Source: Mycolicibacterium aromaticivorans JS19b1 = JCM 16368
GTDB taxonomy: Bacteria > Actinomycetota > Actinomycetes > Mycobacteriales > Mycobacteriaceae
Assembly (NCBI RefSeq): GCF_000559085.1
Contig: NZ_JALN02000001.1
Coordinates: 4,588,001 to 4,652,000 of the forward strand
Reading direction: 5' to 3'
Length of the DNA stretch: 64,000 nt
Shown here: positions 31,095 to 40,785 of the stretch, piece after piece
How positions within the stretch are numbered: the first letter of the stretch is position 1
Layout of the letters: each line of letters opens with the position of its first letter
Position numbers and translations under genes: made by a program
Notes under the pieces: generated by a model
What the model was told of the DNA's origin: nothing
Database searches by the model: none
Seen by the model: the letters and a program-made list of their open reading frames with translations, nothing else

Positions 31095-31819
31095 CCGGGA
31101 GTGGGTCTGTCCTCACCCCCGGGGAGGGGCCCACCCTCGCGCCGCCCACGCCAGCCGCGATAACCGCGATGGGCGGCGAACGCCCCGATGATCGCGGTGA
31201 TACACCACACCGCGATCGCGGTATAGCCCAGTGGCGATGACAGGTCCGAAATCGACGCGCCCAGCGCGGTATAGACGAACGCGCGCGGCGCAGATCCGAC
31301 GAACGCTCCAACCGCCATCTGCCACAACGGCATTCCGAACGCGCCGAATGCGTAGGACGCCAGCGCATCGGAGATACCCGGCACGAACCGCTGACCGACC
31401 ACCGCCCACAGGCCGCGGCGCTGGATCTGCGAGTCGATGCGGGCCGACCAGTCGGGGCCGAGCAGAACTCGGGCGCTGTCGCGGCCGGCTCGCCTGCCCA
31501 GCAGGGCGGCGATGACCGCCGTCAAGACCGTCGAACCGAGAGTGACGAACGTGCCCAGCAGCGGCCCGAACAACACGCCACTGCCGGCGGCCAGCAGCGG
31601 GCCCGGAACGAACACGGCGGCCAATCCCGCCGACACCACGACGTAGACCAGGGGAGCGGCGGGACCCGTCGCCGATACCGCGGCGCGCACACCCGCCGGG
31701 TCGATGACCTTGGATACGGCAACGAGATAGAACAGCGTCAGTAGGGCCGCGACGAACAGCACGAGCCGCAGCATGTGCGGCCACCGTCGGGTTGCGGGCA
31801 GTTCGGGATCGTCGGCCAT
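31091..31819 (-). CDS. TVP38/TMEM64 (VTT-domain) membrane protein
   Basis: A 242-aa integral membrane protein. It has the VTT/SNARE-associated signature FVPGPLLAAGSGVLFGPLLGTF and a second GQRFVPGISDALASYAFGAFGMPLW block, the two re-entrant-loop motifs of DedA/TVP38 proteins. These are thought to scramble or flip lipids. It lies end to end with the thioesterase gene upstream. The C-terminal tail is basic and cytoplasmic. Its stop interlocks with the orphan 3' end (CTAA). Confidence 0.83.
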   Translation of the reverse strand: MADDPELPATRRWPHMLRLVLFVAALLTLFYLVAVSKVIDPAGVRAAVSATGPAAPLVYVVVSAGLAAVFVPGPLLAAGSGVLFGPLLGTFVTLGSTVLTAVIAALLGRRAGRDSARVLLGPDWSARIDSQIQRRGLWAVVGQRFVPGISDALASYAFGAFGMPLWQMAVGAFVGSAPRAFVYTALGASISDLSSPLGYTAIAVWCITAIIGAFAAHRGYRGWRGRREGGPLPGGEDRPTPG

Positions 31820-32629
31820 TCAGTCTTTGTAGTAGACGATCTGGTGACTGGTGGCCAGCAGGGTCCCTGTGCGGCCCCAGATCTGCGCGGTCTGATCGAA
31901 GTATCCGCGGGCGAACCGCTGGGCGTGCGCAGTGGCCAGGACGTAGTCGGAACCCTGCTCGGCGAGTTCGGTGCCGTCGACGTGGAAGTAGGTCGTCAGC
32001 GAGATGGTGCCGGCCGGCAGCATCCGACCCCGGCGCAGGAACACTCGCGGGTAGAAGACGTCGGTGAGCGCGCTCAGCGCGGCGAAGTCCAGCGCGCGGG
32101 CCGGGCGTTGTCGCACCCACAGCGTCGTCGTCGATGACGAACTTTCCGCCGCGTCGGTCGGCACCCCACCCTCGATGTAGTGCATGTCGTAGTTGCGCAT
32201 CCACGGCACGGGGCCGGGAACCGTTGTGTGCGCGATGCTTTCGGGATCGGGCGCATCGGGCATCGTGAGTTCGGTGTCGGACCAGGCATCCCGGCGGATC
32301 CCGAAGACTGCCGTGGCCGTGGTCGTGACTCCGTGGTCCTGAGAAACCTCGGCGATCCAGTGCTGATTGGTCCGGTTGGTGCGGGCGGCGCGCACGGCGA
32401 TGTCGAATGTGCCGTCGGTCACCGGCGCCAGATAGTTGACGGTCAGGGCGACGGGTTCGCCGATCCGGTCCGGGTGCTCGGCGATCGCACGCACAATCGC
32501 GGCAGCCGTCACCCCGCCGAACGGACCCACCATGTTCGCGTACTCCGGCGTGGTGCGACCGGTGGAGGTCCCGATGCCCTTGTCGGACAAGCTGATTGCG
32601 GTGTCGAAAGGGTGAGTGGTCGTGGTCAT
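31820..32629 (-). CDS. Acyl-CoA thioesterase (hot-dog fold, 4HBT_3 type)
   Basis: A 269-aa double hot-dog protein: NMVGPFGGVTAAAIVRAI in the first half, and LTTYFHVDGTELAEQGSDYVLATAHAQRFARGYFDQTAQIW in the second (described by its DxxAxxW-type end, not its full length). It probably hydrolyses acyl-CoA; chain length is unknown. Start ATG 32629 overlaps the HxlR gene stop (ATGA), showing that the two are one operon. The long upstream frame is in the HxlR gene. Confidence 0.78.
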   Translation of the reverse strand: MTTTTHPFDTAISLSDKGIGTSTGRTTPEYANMVGPFGGVTAAAIVRAIAEHPDRIGEPVALTVNYLAPVTDGTFDIAVRAARTNRTNQHWIAEVSQDHGVTTTATAVFGIRRDAWSDTELTMPDAPDPESIAHTTVPGPVPWMRNYDMHYIEGGVPTDAAESSSSTTTLWVRQRPARALDFAALSALTDVFYPRVFLRRGRMLPAGTISLTTYFHVDGTELAEQGSDYVLATAHAQRFARGYFDQTAQIWGRTGTLLATSHQIVYYKD

Positions 32630-33117
32630 CGACTCGTCTTTCCGGTCTCGGCCGGGCGGGCACCGGGGCCCGGCCGCGGCTCGGTGTCGTGGGCGGTCAG
32701 TAGGGTGTGGTCGTCGGGGCATCGCAGAACCAGTTCGACGGGATGGCCGCAGTCCCGATGCACGACCTCGACCGGTGGACCGGCCGCGTCGGCCTCCCAC
32801 TTGTCGCCCCAGTGCATCAGCGCGATCACGGCCGGCAGCAGCTCGCGGCCCTTCTCGGTCAGCCGATACTCGTGACGCTCCCGCTGGCCGGGCTCCTGAT
32901 AGGGCACCTTCCGCAATACGCCCGCTGCGACGAGGGTGTTCAGGCGGTCGGTGAGAACCTGGCGGGGACAGCCGATGCGGTTCTGGAACCGCTCGAAGCG
33001 CCGGGCGCCGTACAACGCCTCGCGTAGTACCAACAGGGTCCACTTCTCGCCGACGATGTCCAGTGCTCGCTTGACCGAACAGTTTTCGGTACTGATCAGG
33101 TCGCGGTCGACGGGCAC
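32626..33117 (-). CDS. HxlR-family transcriptional regulator with two N-half cysteines
   Basis: A 163-aa winged-helix regulator: CSVKRALDIVGEKWTLLVLREAL then FQNRIGCPRQVLTDRLNTLV. Cysteines lie at residues 13 and 50, almost the positions of the redox pair Cys14/Cys49 in B. subtilis HypR. An oxidative or electrophile switch is therefore plausible (inference). The C-terminal extension has more cysteines. GTG 33117 is the only usable start. A palindrome overlapping a perfect -10 lies just upstream, suggesting autorepression of this gene and the thioesterase. Confidence 0.85.
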   Translation of the reverse strand: MPVDRDLISTENCSVKRALDIVGEKWTLLVLREALYGARRFERFQNRIGCPRQVLTDRLNTLVAAGVLRKVPYQEPGQRERHEYRLTEKGRELLPAVIALMHWGDKWEADAAGPPVEVVHRDCGHPVELVLRCPDDHTLLTAHDTEPRPGPGARPAETGKTSR

Positions 33118-33133
33118 AGCGGTAAGAGTAGCA

Positions 33134-33152
33134 GAGTCTGAATTATAGACTC
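33134..33152 (-). promoter_or_regulatory. Operator palindrome overlapping the -10 of the hxlR-thioesterase operon
   Basis: GAGTCT-N7-AGACTC encloses a perfect TATAAT (33147-33142, minus strand), 25 nt upstream of the GTG. A dimeric HxlR protein bound here would block RNA polymerase. Confidence 0.6.
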
Positions 33153-33203
33153 AGCACGTGACGCCGAACGCCACACCCGAGTGACATTCGCAGGCGAGTG
33201 GCC

Positions 33204-34862
33204 TCAGACCAGCGTGGCCTTCAGCGACGACAGGTCGGTCTTCATCAGCACGACGTTGTAGTTGCCCCACAGCGACATGTTCCAGTACAGCGTGCTGTCG
33301 TCCGGATTTCCATTGCTGTCGACCAGCTTTCCGGTGCCCGACCACGGATGGATCATCGGCGCGTACAGGCCGGGGTAGGTCGCCGAGGTCGCCACTGTGA
33401 TCGGAGCCGACCACTGACCATTGGGCTCGTCGGCGTACCGGAGCTCGACGTTGTTCTGGCCGTTGGCATACATCATCACGTACTTGCCGAGATAGTCGTT
33501 GTACTGAACCGACATCTCGCTGACGTTGCCACCCGTCTTGGCGCCGAACAGGCCGCCGAGCATCCCGCCCAGCACATTTGGGTTGTTGGCCCAGTCGATG
33601 ACGGGTCCGAAAAGCCCTGCGGAATGAGTGGAATCGCCGATGACCGGCGTGGCCGCGACGGGCTTGCCGGTCACCCAGGTGCTCGTGGTCGCGTTCCAGT
33701 ACTGGTACTTGGCCAGGTTGTTCACGTCGTCGACGGAGACCCGCGAGAGGTAGGCCGAACCGGCGCGGCCGGACGGAGTGCCGAAGGCGTAGAGGTACTG
33801 GGTGTCGCCGGGTGCAACCTGGTCGGCGGGCTCCAGCACGTACGCCGCCTGCTGGAAATTCTGGTTGCCGGGGACGTAGGGGTGAGTGGAACCGAACCAG
33901 CTCGCCGAGCGGATGGTCGACCCCTGCAGCACCCACTTGTCGGTGGCTTGGTCGTACATCGAGATGGCCGAGTAATTGGTGGTCCAGCGCCCTGGGGTAT
34001 CCCATGACTTGACCGACATGTAGTTGACGTACTGCTGGTTGTTGACCGAGACGGCCGATGTCGGGATGACGGTCACCTCGGAACCCAGGAACGGAAATAG
34101 CACGCCGGAGTTGCGCGGGATGAACTGGTAGGCGTAGCCGGTCTGTAACAGCGAAAGGCCGTTGCTCAGGTTGTGGTCCTGGCTGAGGAGCAGGACGTTG
34201 GAACGCCAGTCGCCGGTCTGGCCCGGACCGCTGAAGGTGTCCCCGAACGCCAGTTGGATATTGCCGGTCAGCCCGTTCTCCCACATGATGCCGAGGTCGG
34301 TTCCATAGATTCCGAAGCCGGCGGTGTTGTTCGTCTGCGGCCATCCGATGCCGGGGTAGGCGTTGTTGGCCTGTCCGGTCACCCAGCCGACCGGATACGA
34401 CGGGATGGTGGTCGGCGGCGAGGTCACCACCGCGGCGGTCGATACGGCCGCGCTGGCAGCAGCCTCGCGTTTGGAGTTGCCCATTCCAGTCGAACTGGTC
34501 GTCAGGCTGACCGCCGACAGCAGCCCGGTGACGACCTTGGGTGCGGTCGGCTTCGCAGCGGCGCTGACCGCGCTGGCCGTCGGGGCGGCGGCATCAAAGG
34601 CCTTGCTCGTGCTGCGTGCGGTCAGCTTGTTCGAGGTGCGGGCCGACGATGCGGTGGCCTTGGGCTTCGACGGTCCGGACGAGCCGGCGCCGGACGAACC
34701 AGTGCTGGACGAACTGTGCGACGACGAGCCCGAGTCGCCCGAGCCGGACCCCTCCGCCCACGCCGCGCCGGCGCCGGCGAGGATCGCCACCCCGACACCC
34801 AATCCCACTGCCAGGCCGCCGATGCGGCCCACATATGCCGAGGCATTATTCGTCGAACCCAT
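33204..34862 (-). CDS. Secreted DUF4185 (GH183-type) five-bladed propeller protein, candidate endo-D-arabinanase
   Basis: A 552-aa protein. The N-terminus has a hydrophobic signal-like segment (GGLAVGLGVGVAILAGAGAAWA). A ~120-residue Ser/Ala/Thr linker follows, then a DUF4185 domain with GIYGTDLGIMWENG, LAFGDTFSG, MYANGQNNVELRYADEPNGQW and a C-terminal WGNYNVVLMKTDL strand. DUF4185 was recently shown to include endo-D-arabinanases (GH183) acting on arabinogalactan. Catalytic acids cannot be assigned by eye; the Asp of GTDLG and FGDTF are candidates. ATG 34862 follows AGGGGAA; a GTG one codon earlier is possible. Confidence 0.8.
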   Translation of the reverse strand: MGSTNNASAYVGRIGGLAVGLGVGVAILAGAGAAWAEGSGSGDSGSSSHSSSSTGSSGAGSSGPSKPKATASSARTSNKLTARSTSKAFDAAAPTASAVSAAAKPTAPKVVTGLLSAVSLTTSSTGMGNSKREAAASAAVSTAAVVTSPPTTIPSYPVGWVTGQANNAYPGIGWPQTNNTAGFGIYGTDLGIMWENGLTGNIQLAFGDTFSGPGQTGDWRSNVLLLSQDHNLSNGLSLLQTGYAYQFIPRNSGVLFPFLGSEVTVIPTSAVSVNNQQYVNYMSVKSWDTPGRWTTNYSAISMYDQATDKWVLQGSTIRSASWFGSTHPYVPGNQNFQQAAYVLEPADQVAPGDTQYLYAFGTPSGRAGSAYLSRVSVDDVNNLAKYQYWNATTSTWVTGKPVAATPVIGDSTHSAGLFGPVIDWANNPNVLGGMLGGLFGAKTGGNVSEMSVQYNDYLGKYVMMYANGQNNVELRYADEPNGQWSAPITVATSATYPGLYAPMIHPWSGTGKLVDSNGNPDDSTLYWNMSLWGNYNVVLMKTDLSSLKATLV

Positions 34863-35183
34863 CACTGCTTCCCCTTAGAAAACGCTGAGAAGACGGTACC
34901 GCACCCGGCAAACCTCGTGGCGGACTCGGAGTCACAAGTCTGCAAACAAATTCACTGGGCATGCAATGACGAGAAGCCGGTCGGCTCGGGTGATCACGGC
35001 ATACAGCCGAACGTCGCGGCGAACCCGCCGGCCTACGTCGCGGAGCCACGAGGAAACACCACGCTCGGAACGAATGTTTGCCAATTCCGCCAGTCCATGG
35101 CAAAATCTCCGCCTGAACAGGCATTCAGGCCTATCTAAGGCCCCCGGCGAGGGCGAGATCGCCGCCTTCGGTAAAGGATTTTC
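34863..35183. other. 321-bp divergent intergenic region
   Basis: Separates the DUF4185 gene from the small lipoprotein gene. No gene is seen. It contains a GGCCT/AGGCC inverted repeat (35128-35142) around a TATCTA -10-like hexamer, and a ribosome-binding site AAAGGA before the lipoprotein ATG. Confidence 0.45.
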
Positions 35184-35468
35184 ATGAATTCGCCCTCTGT
35201 TTCTGCACGTTTCGCTGCGGTCATCGGCGGTGCTGCACTCGTTGGCATGGCGTCGTTTGTCGCGTCCTGCAGCAAGAACGAGAACCCGGCTCCGTCGCCG
35301 TCGGTCTCGACCACGACGCCCTCGACTTCACCGAGCCCGTCGGCGACACCCACCGAGAAGGGGCTCAACCCCTCGAACCCCAACAAGTTCAGCCCGACGG
35401 TGATCGCTCCGCCGGCGCCGACCGACTCGGGCGGCAATCACCACCACGGACTCAACGGGATTGGCTGA
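35184..35468 (+). CDS. Small mycobacterial lipoprotein
   Basis: A 94-aa protein with signal peptide and lipobox ending ASFVASC. The rest is a Pro/Ser/Thr-rich extended chain ending NHHHGLNGIG. The length and the FSPTVIAPPAPT segment look like a mycobacterial small-lipoprotein family; its function is unknown, and the His-rich end might bind metal. ATG 35184 follows AAAGGA. Its 3' end overlaps the convergent SRPBCC gene by 17 nt. Confidence 0.75.
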   Translation: MNSPSVSARFAAVIGGAALVGMASFVASCSKNENPAPSPSVSTTTPSTSPSPSATPTEKGLNPSNPNKFSPTVIAPPAPTDSGGNHHHGLNGIG

Positions 35469-35925
35469 GTTCGCGCGCGATAGCGGCGTGGTACCGGTCG
35501 ATATTGGCCAGGTTGACGATTCGGAAGAATCCGTCGGGCATCGGCGCGTCCTTGGGTGCCTCGATGGTCATCGTGCGGGTGAACAGCGTGATGTCCGGGC
35601 CTGGCGTGGTGAAGTGGTACTCGACGGTGATCCGTCCTTCCATACCGCCATTGCCCTCTCGGTCGTGGCCCAGCCGGCCCACCGACGTGAACACCCACAG
35701 TTTCGGCCGCACGGCTATCGCCAAGTGCCACGTGAAGATCCGGTCCCAGTCGGGCCCGCCCTCTTCCCACGTGTCGCCGACGGCCAGCGGGAGCGTGTCC
35801 AGCTTTCCGACGTAGTTGCTGCCGGGGTAGGTCTTGGTCCAGTTGGCGGGATTGGTGACGAAGTCGTAGATCGTCTCCGGTGATTGGCTGAAGGCCGTCT
35901 CCGAGCTGGTGGTCACGATGCCCAA
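35452..35925 (-). CDS. SRPBCC (START/polyketide-cyclase-fold) protein
   Basis: A 157-aa single-domain protein with SPETIYDFVTNPANWTKTYPG at the start, the usual first strand and helix of the SRPBCC fold, and a C-terminal amphipathic helix. It binds a hydrophobic ligand in a deep cavity; the ligand is unknown. The start is uncertain: TTG 35925 gives the full first strand, and GTG 35916 is the alternative. The upstream AAAGG favours the TTG. Confidence 0.7.
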   Translation of the reverse strand: MGIVTTSSETAFSQSPETIYDFVTNPANWTKTYPGSNYVGKLDTLPLAVGDTWEEGGPDWDRIFTWHLAIAVRPKLWVFTSVGRLGHDREGNGGMEGRITVEYHFTTPGPDITLFTRTMTIEAPKDAPMPDGFFRIVNLANIDRYHAAIARELSQSR

Positions 35926-36016
35926 TTGCCTTGCCTTTCATGTCGGCTGTGCGCGCAGTTTACACTTCCTCTCGAATTTGTAACTACGCGCGCCGCGGTG
36001 GCGGTATGGTCCAGCA

Positions 36017-37141
36017 GTGCGATCAGCTGCACGCTTCGGCGTTCATCTCGGCCGCGGCGTGCGGCGTCTTGCTCTCGACGGTGCCCTCGGCGGCACGCGG
36101 TCGTTTCCGCGCCGGATCGTCGACCTGACGCCGACCGCGCTGTCCGCGATCATCGGCCGCCCCGTCGACTCGGTGGCCGTCCTGGACGGCGCAGCCGGCA
36201 CGTCGAGTCGTGCCCGCCTCGGCCTCACCGGCGCCGACGTGCCGCCATCGGTGTTCGTGAAGATGACCGCCGCGACCGCCGCAATCAGAATGCTGGGGGA
36301 GCTGGCCGGACTCGGGGAGACCGAGGCTCGGTTCTACCGTGAGCTGGCACCTGAACTCGGAGCGGGGCTTCCGCGGTCGTACGGCTCGACATTCGACGCA
36401 TTGACGGGCCGCTACGTGATCGTGCTGGAGGACATGTCCCGCACGCCGTGCGAATTCCCCGACACCCTGCACCCGCTGTCCACCGACCAGATGGGTCAAG
36501 TCGTCGAAGCGCTGGCCCGACTGCACGCGACGTTCTGGGGTCGGTTACCGCAAAAGTCCGGTGGCGGTGGCCAATTCGGCTGGCTACTGGCCCCGTCCGG
36601 TGACCCGGCCAATCTCATCACACCCGCGGTGATGCGTGCCTCCGCGCACCGGCTGGCCGGTTCTACGACGATACCCGTGCAGACCGGCCGCTATATCTGG
36701 GAGAACTTTCCCGCCGTCGCCGAACTGATCGACAGCGGCCCGCACACCGTCTTGCACGGCGACTCCCATCCCGGAAACACGTTCTTCCGCAACGGACATG
36801 CCGGATTGCTGGACTGGCAGGTGGTGCGCCGCGGTCATCCGTCGCGCGACCTCGCCTACGCGATCGTCCTCGGCACCCCCGTCGCCGACCGCGGGACTGT
36901 CGAGCGTGACCTACTTGATCGATATCGCAATGCACTGGCGGACCGGGGAGGCCCGCACTTCGACCGTGATGAACTGTGGACGCGATACCGGCAAGCCGTT
37001 GTGCACCCGTATCTTTCGGCGCTTGGCACTGCGGGCCTCGGTGGCATGCAGTCCGAAGGCGTTGCCATGGAGGGTCTGCGGCGCGCGGTGACGGCACTCG
37101 GTGAGCTCGAGACCGTCGACGCGCTTCAACGCGGGCGGTGA
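36017..37141 (+). CDS. Phosphotransferase of the aminoglycoside/ecdysteroid-kinase-like family
   Basis: A 374-aa kinase-fold protein with VLHGDSHPGNTFF (catalytic loop) and GLLDWQVV (metal-binding D), plus an N-lobe lysine in SVFVKM. Such mycobacterial proteins are usually annotated as phosphotransferases; the substrate is unknown, and antibiotic resistance should not be assumed. GTG 36017 is the likely start. An inverted TTACA/TGTAA pair lies about 55 bp upstream, possibly an operator. Confidence 0.78.
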   Translation: MRSAARFGVHLGRGVRRLALDGALGGTRSFPRRIVDLTPTALSAIIGRPVDSVAVLDGAAGTSSRARLGLTGADVPPSVFVKMTAATAAIRMLGELAGLGETEARFYRELAPELGAGLPRSYGSTFDALTGRYVIVLEDMSRTPCEFPDTLHPLSTDQMGQVVEALARLHATFWGRLPQKSGGGGQFGWLLAPSGDPANLITPAVMRASAHRLAGSTTIPVQTGRYIWENFPAVAELIDSGPHTVLHGDSHPGNTFFRNGHAGLLDWQVVRRGHPSRDLAYAIVLGTPVADRGTVERDLLDRYRNALADRGGPHFDRDELWTRYRQAVVHPYLSALGTAGLGGMQSEGVAMEGLRRAVTALGELETVDALQRGR

Positions 37142-37315
37142 GCTTTCTTGAGGCAGTTCATGGTGACGGAGGCGAGGCCCTGACTGACCCGCCGACCCCG
37201 TCGTGTTGATGTCGGTCCACGGTCCTTCAGGGCTGCTGCCAAGGATGACAGCGACGTCATGGCCGGACTTGCCGATGTGCCAACGACGACTCGCCAGGTG
37301 AAATCGCTGCGCTGA

Positions 37316-40204
37316 TCAGGGCGAGCTGCCGGGCGCGTTCGCGTCCGCGGGCCGCCGTTCCGCCGCCTCCTGCGGCGTCGGCCACGACTCCGGCAGAGGG
37401 CGCTGACGCACCCGCTGCGGCCACCAGAACCACCGGCCCAGCAGAGCCGCGATCGACGGCGTCATGAACGACCGAATCACCAGGGTGTCGAACAGCAGGC
37501 CCAAGGCGATCGTCGTGCCCACCTGGCCGCCGACCCGAAGGGGACTGACCGCCATCGAGGCCATCGTGAAGGCGAAGACCAGGCCGGCCGACGTCACCAC
37601 CGATCCACTGCCGCCCATCGCCCGGATGATGCCGGTGTTGAGCCCGGCGTGGATCTCTTCCTTGAACCGGGCGACCAGGAGCAGGTTGTAGTCCGATCCG
37701 ACCGCCAACAGGATGATCACCGCCATCGCGATGACCAGCCAGTGCAACGGCTGGCCCAGAATGTGTTGCCACAGTAGGACTGACAGCCCGAACGACGCAC
37801 CGAGCGACAGCACCACCGTGCCGACGATCACCGCCGCCGCCACGACGCTTCGGGTGATCACCAACATGATGATGAAGATCAGACACAGCGCCGCGATACC
37901 GGCGATCATGAGGTCGTAGTTCGCGCCCTCCTGCATGTCCTTGTAAACCGACGCCGTGCCGCCGAGATAGACCCTTGAGCCCTCCAGCGGGGTGCCCTTT
38001 ATTGCTTCGAAAGCGGCGTTCTTGATCTTGTCGATGTGTGAGATGCCTTCCGGCGTCGCGGGATCTCCTTCGTGGGAGATGATGAACCGCACCGCTTTTC
38101 CGTCCGGCGAGACGAACATCTTCAGGCCGCGCTTGAACTCCGGGTTGTCGAACACCTCGGGCGGCAGATAGAAGGAGTCGTCGTTCTTCGATGCGTCGTA
38201 CGCCTGCCCCAATGCCGTGGCATTCTGCTGCATGGCGTCCATCTGATCCTGCAGCCCACCCATTGTCGACTGCATGGTCAGCATCGTGGTCTTCATGGTC
38301 TTCATGGTCGCGATCATCGGCGGCATGACCTCGAGCATCTTGGGCATCAAGACGTCGAGCTTGTCCATGTCGACCACCAGTGCCCCGAGATCGTCACTGA
38401 GCGTGTCGATTCCGTCGAGCGAGTCGAAAATCGATCGCATCGACCAGCACAGCGGGATGTCGAAGCAGTGCGGCTCCCAATAGAGGTAATTGCGGATGGG
38501 CCGGAAGAAGTCGTCGAAATCGGAGATGTTGTCCCGGATCTCGTTGGTGTCGGCCACCATCTGCTTGGTCTTGCCCACCATGCTGTGGGTGATCCCGACC
38601 ATCTCCTTGGTCAGCGCCAGCATGCGCTCCATGGTGTCGATGGTGACCTGTAGCTCGTCACCCATCTTCAGCATGTCCTTCATGCGGTCCTGCAGATAGG
38701 ACATGTTCATCGTCTGGTTGGTGCCCTGCATGCTGATGATGAACGGGATCGAGGTGTGCTCGATCGGGGTGCCGAGCGGACGCGTGATCGTCTGCACCCG
38801 ACCGATGCCCGGAATGTGGAAGACGGTCTTGGCAATTCGGTCGATGACGAGCATGTCGGCCGGGTTGCGCACATCGTGGTCGGTTTCGATCAGCAGGAGC
38901 TCGGGATTCATTCGGGCCTGCGGGAAGTGCCGGTCGGCGGCTGCGTAACCCTGGTTGGCGGGGATGCTGCCGGGCAGGTAGTAGCGATCGTTGTAATTGG
39001 TCTTGTATGACGGAAGTGCCAGCAGCCCGATCAGCGACAGCGCGATCGAGGCGACCAGGATCGGTCCGGGCCAGCGGACCACCGCGGCGCCGACTCGTCG
39101 CCAGGTGCGGGTGTTCATCTTCCGCTTGGGCTCGAACAGGCCGAACCGGCCGCCGATCGAGATGACGGCCGCGCCGAGGGTCAGCGCCGCGATGACGACG
39201 ACGAGCATGCCGATGGCCAGCGGGAAGCCCAGCGATTGAAAGTACGGAAGCCGGGTGAAGTGCAGGCAGAATGTCGCGCCGGCGATGGTCAAGCCCGAGC
39301 CCAGGATCACGTGCGACGTGCCGTGATACATGGAGTAGAAGGCCGTCTCGCGGTCCTCACCGGCCAGTCTCGCCTCGTGATAACGGCCGATCAGGAATAT
39401 CGCGTAGTCGGTCGCGGCGGCGATGGCCAGGGTGGCGAGCAGGTTCACCGCGAACGTCGACAGGCCGATGAGTTCGTGGTGGCCGAGGAAGGCGATGACC
39501 CCCCTGGCCGCGGTGAGCTCGGTGAACACCATGACGAGCACGAGGATCACCGTCGTGATAGATCGGTAGACCAACAGCAGCATCACGAAGATGACGCCGA
39601 TCGTGATGGCCTCGATCAGCTTGACCGCCGAGTCGCCCGCGTTGTGTTGGTCGTGGCTCAGCGCGGTCGGTCCGGTGACGTAGACCTTTATCCCAGCGGG
39701 CGGGGGATTGTCGTTGACGATCTTGGTGACCGCGTCGATCGACTCGTTGGCCAGGGCCTCGCCTTGGTTGCCGGCCAGGTAAAGCTGGACGTAGGCGGCT
39801 TTGCCGTCCGCGCTCTGGGATCCGGCAGCGGTCAGCGGATCGCCCCAGAAGTCCTGGATGTGCTCGACGTGCTTGGTGTCCGCGCGCAGCTTCTGCATCA
39901 AGCCGTCGTAGTAGTGGTGCGCCTCGGGGCCCAGCTGGTGATCGCTTTCGAGCAGCACCATCGCACTGCTGTTGGAGTCGAACTCCTGAAAGTCCTTGCC
40001 GACCTTCTTCATCGCCTTCATGGACGGCGCGTCGTCGGGAGCCAGCGAGACCGTGTGCTCCTGGCTCACCTGTTCCAGCGACGGAACCGCGACACTGAGG
40101 ACGACGACCAGGCCCAGCCACAGCAGGACGATCGGCACCGAGAACGCCCGGACGAACCGGGGGATCAATGGATTCTTCTTGGGCGGGGTCTGCAGGTCGA
40201 TCAT
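37316..40204 (-). CDS. mmpL: MmpL-family RND transporter paired with MmpS
   Basis: A 962-aa RND permease. Proton-relay Asp-Tyr pairs appear in [16 protein letters not shown] and [16 protein letters not shown]. The second loop is Met-rich with [12 protein letters not shown] as in MmpL4/MmpL5. ATG 40204 ([10 protein letters not shown]) overlaps the mmpS stop (ATGA), so the longer frame is not used. With MmpS it probably exports siderophores or lipids (known for MmpL4/5 with MmpS4/5); the substrate here is inferred only. Close paralogue of the gene at 26261-29122. Confidence 0.92.
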   Translation of the reverse strand: MIDLQTPPKKNPLIPRFVRAFSVPIVLLWLGLVVVLSVAVPSLEQVSQEHTVSLAPDDAPSMKAMKKVGKDFQEFDSNSSAMVLLESDHQLGPEAHHYYDGLMQKLRADTKHVEHIQDFWGDPLTAAGSQSADGKAAYVQLYLAGNQGEALANESIDAVTKIVNDNPPPAGIKVYVTGPTALSHDQHNAGDSAVKLIEAITIGVIFVMLLLVYRSITTVILVLVMVFTELTAARGVIAFLGHHELIGLSTFAVNLLATLAIAAATDYAIFLIGRYHEARLAGEDRETAFYSMYHGTSHVILGSGLTIAGATFCLHFTRLPYFQSLGFPLAIGMLVVVIAALTLGAAVISIGGRFGLFEPKRKMNTRTWRRVGAAVVRWPGPILVASIALSLIGLLALPSYKTNYNDRYYLPGSIPANQGYAAADRHFPQARMNPELLLIETDHDVRNPADMLVIDRIAKTVFHIPGIGRVQTITRPLGTPIEHTSIPFIISMQGTNQTMNMSYLQDRMKDMLKMGDELQVTIDTMERMLALTKEMVGITHSMVGKTKQMVADTNEIRDNISDFDDFFRPIRNYLYWEPHCFDIPLCWSMRSIFDSLDGIDTLSDDLGALVVDMDKLDVLMPKMLEVMPPMIATMKTMKTTMLTMQSTMGGLQDQMDAMQQNATALGQAYDASKNDDSFYLPPEVFDNPEFKRGLKMFVSPDGKAVRFIISHEGDPATPEGISHIDKIKNAAFEAIKGTPLEGSRVYLGGTASVYKDMQEGANYDLMIAGIAALCLIFIIMLVITRSVVAAAVIVGTVVLSLGASFGLSVLLWQHILGQPLHWLVIAMAVIILLAVGSDYNLLLVARFKEEIHAGLNTGIIRAMGGSGSVVTSAGLVFAFTMASMAVSPLRVGGQVGTTIALGLLFDTLVIRSFMTPSIAALLGRWFWWPQRVRQRPLPESWPTPQEAAERRPADANAPGSSP

Positions 40205-40632
40205 GCGGACTTCACCAGGCAGAAGGTCTGGGCATTGACACCGGTCGAGGTCTTCTCGTCCTTGAGCACGCCGTCGACGAGGATGCGGCACCCGATCGTG
40301 TCGGTGTCGCCCTGGGCGACGATGTTGGCGCTGGCAGCCGGGGCGGTCGTGGTGAGCGTCAATGACCAGGGCAGCGCGATGTCACGGGCGATCTGCGGTT
40401 GCGCGTCCAGGTCGAGATAGTTGATGGTTGCCACAGCGCCTTCGGGGCCAAAGATCTGATAGGTCACTTGCTTGGGGTTGAACGGCTTGGTGTCGTTGGC
40501 CAGGCCGCTGCCGGGACGGGTGAGCTCGGTCTTTCCGAAGACACCGTGCAAGCGGAAGACGCCGAACGTGGCGATGGCGACCACAACCACGATGAGCAGC
40601 GGTATCCACGCCCGCCTCAGTGCCTTGACCAT
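40201..40632 (-). CDS. mmpS: MmpS-family membrane partner protein
   Basis: A 143-aa protein with one N-terminal transmembrane helix ([19 protein letters not shown]) and an extracytoplasmic domain. That domain contains [30 protein letters not shown] and a final cysteine, the MmpS beta-sandwich with a conserved disulfide. It acts with MmpL in export. The ATG at 40632 is about 120 bp downstream of twin 13-bp direct repeats that look like an operator. Confidence 0.9.
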   Translation of the reverse strand: MVKALRRAWIPLLIVVVVAIATFGVFRLHGVFGKTELTRPGSGLANDTKPFNPKQVTYQIFGPEGAVATINYLDLDAQPQIARDIALPWSLTLTTTAPAASANIVAQGDTDTIGCRILVDGVLKDEKTSTGVNAQTFCLVKSA

Positions 40633-40750
40633 AGGATTTCCCGACGAAACTACGACGCCGGCACGGACAGCGCGGTGACTCCTTCGGCGCCGTTCGTGAG
40701 CGCGGCCGTCCGTCCCATCTCAACCCCGTTTTCTTGTATGTCGCGACAGC

Positions 40751-40785
40751 TTAGCTGACTTAACGTAAGAGATTAGCTCACTTAA
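40751..40785 (-). promoter_or_regulatory. Candidate operator: two 13-bp direct repeats, 22-bp period
   Basis: Repeat units TTAGCTGACTTAA and TTAGCTCACTTAA differ at one base. Such spacing puts both on the same DNA face, suiting a regulator of mmpS-mmpL such as a TetR/MarR-type repressor. No regulator gene is adjacent. Confidence 0.5.

Noticed and set aside
40751-40785. IdeR (iron) box before mmpS
   Set aside because: Half-sites resemble TTAGGTTAG but the 19-bp palindrome is absent; the pattern is a direct repeat.
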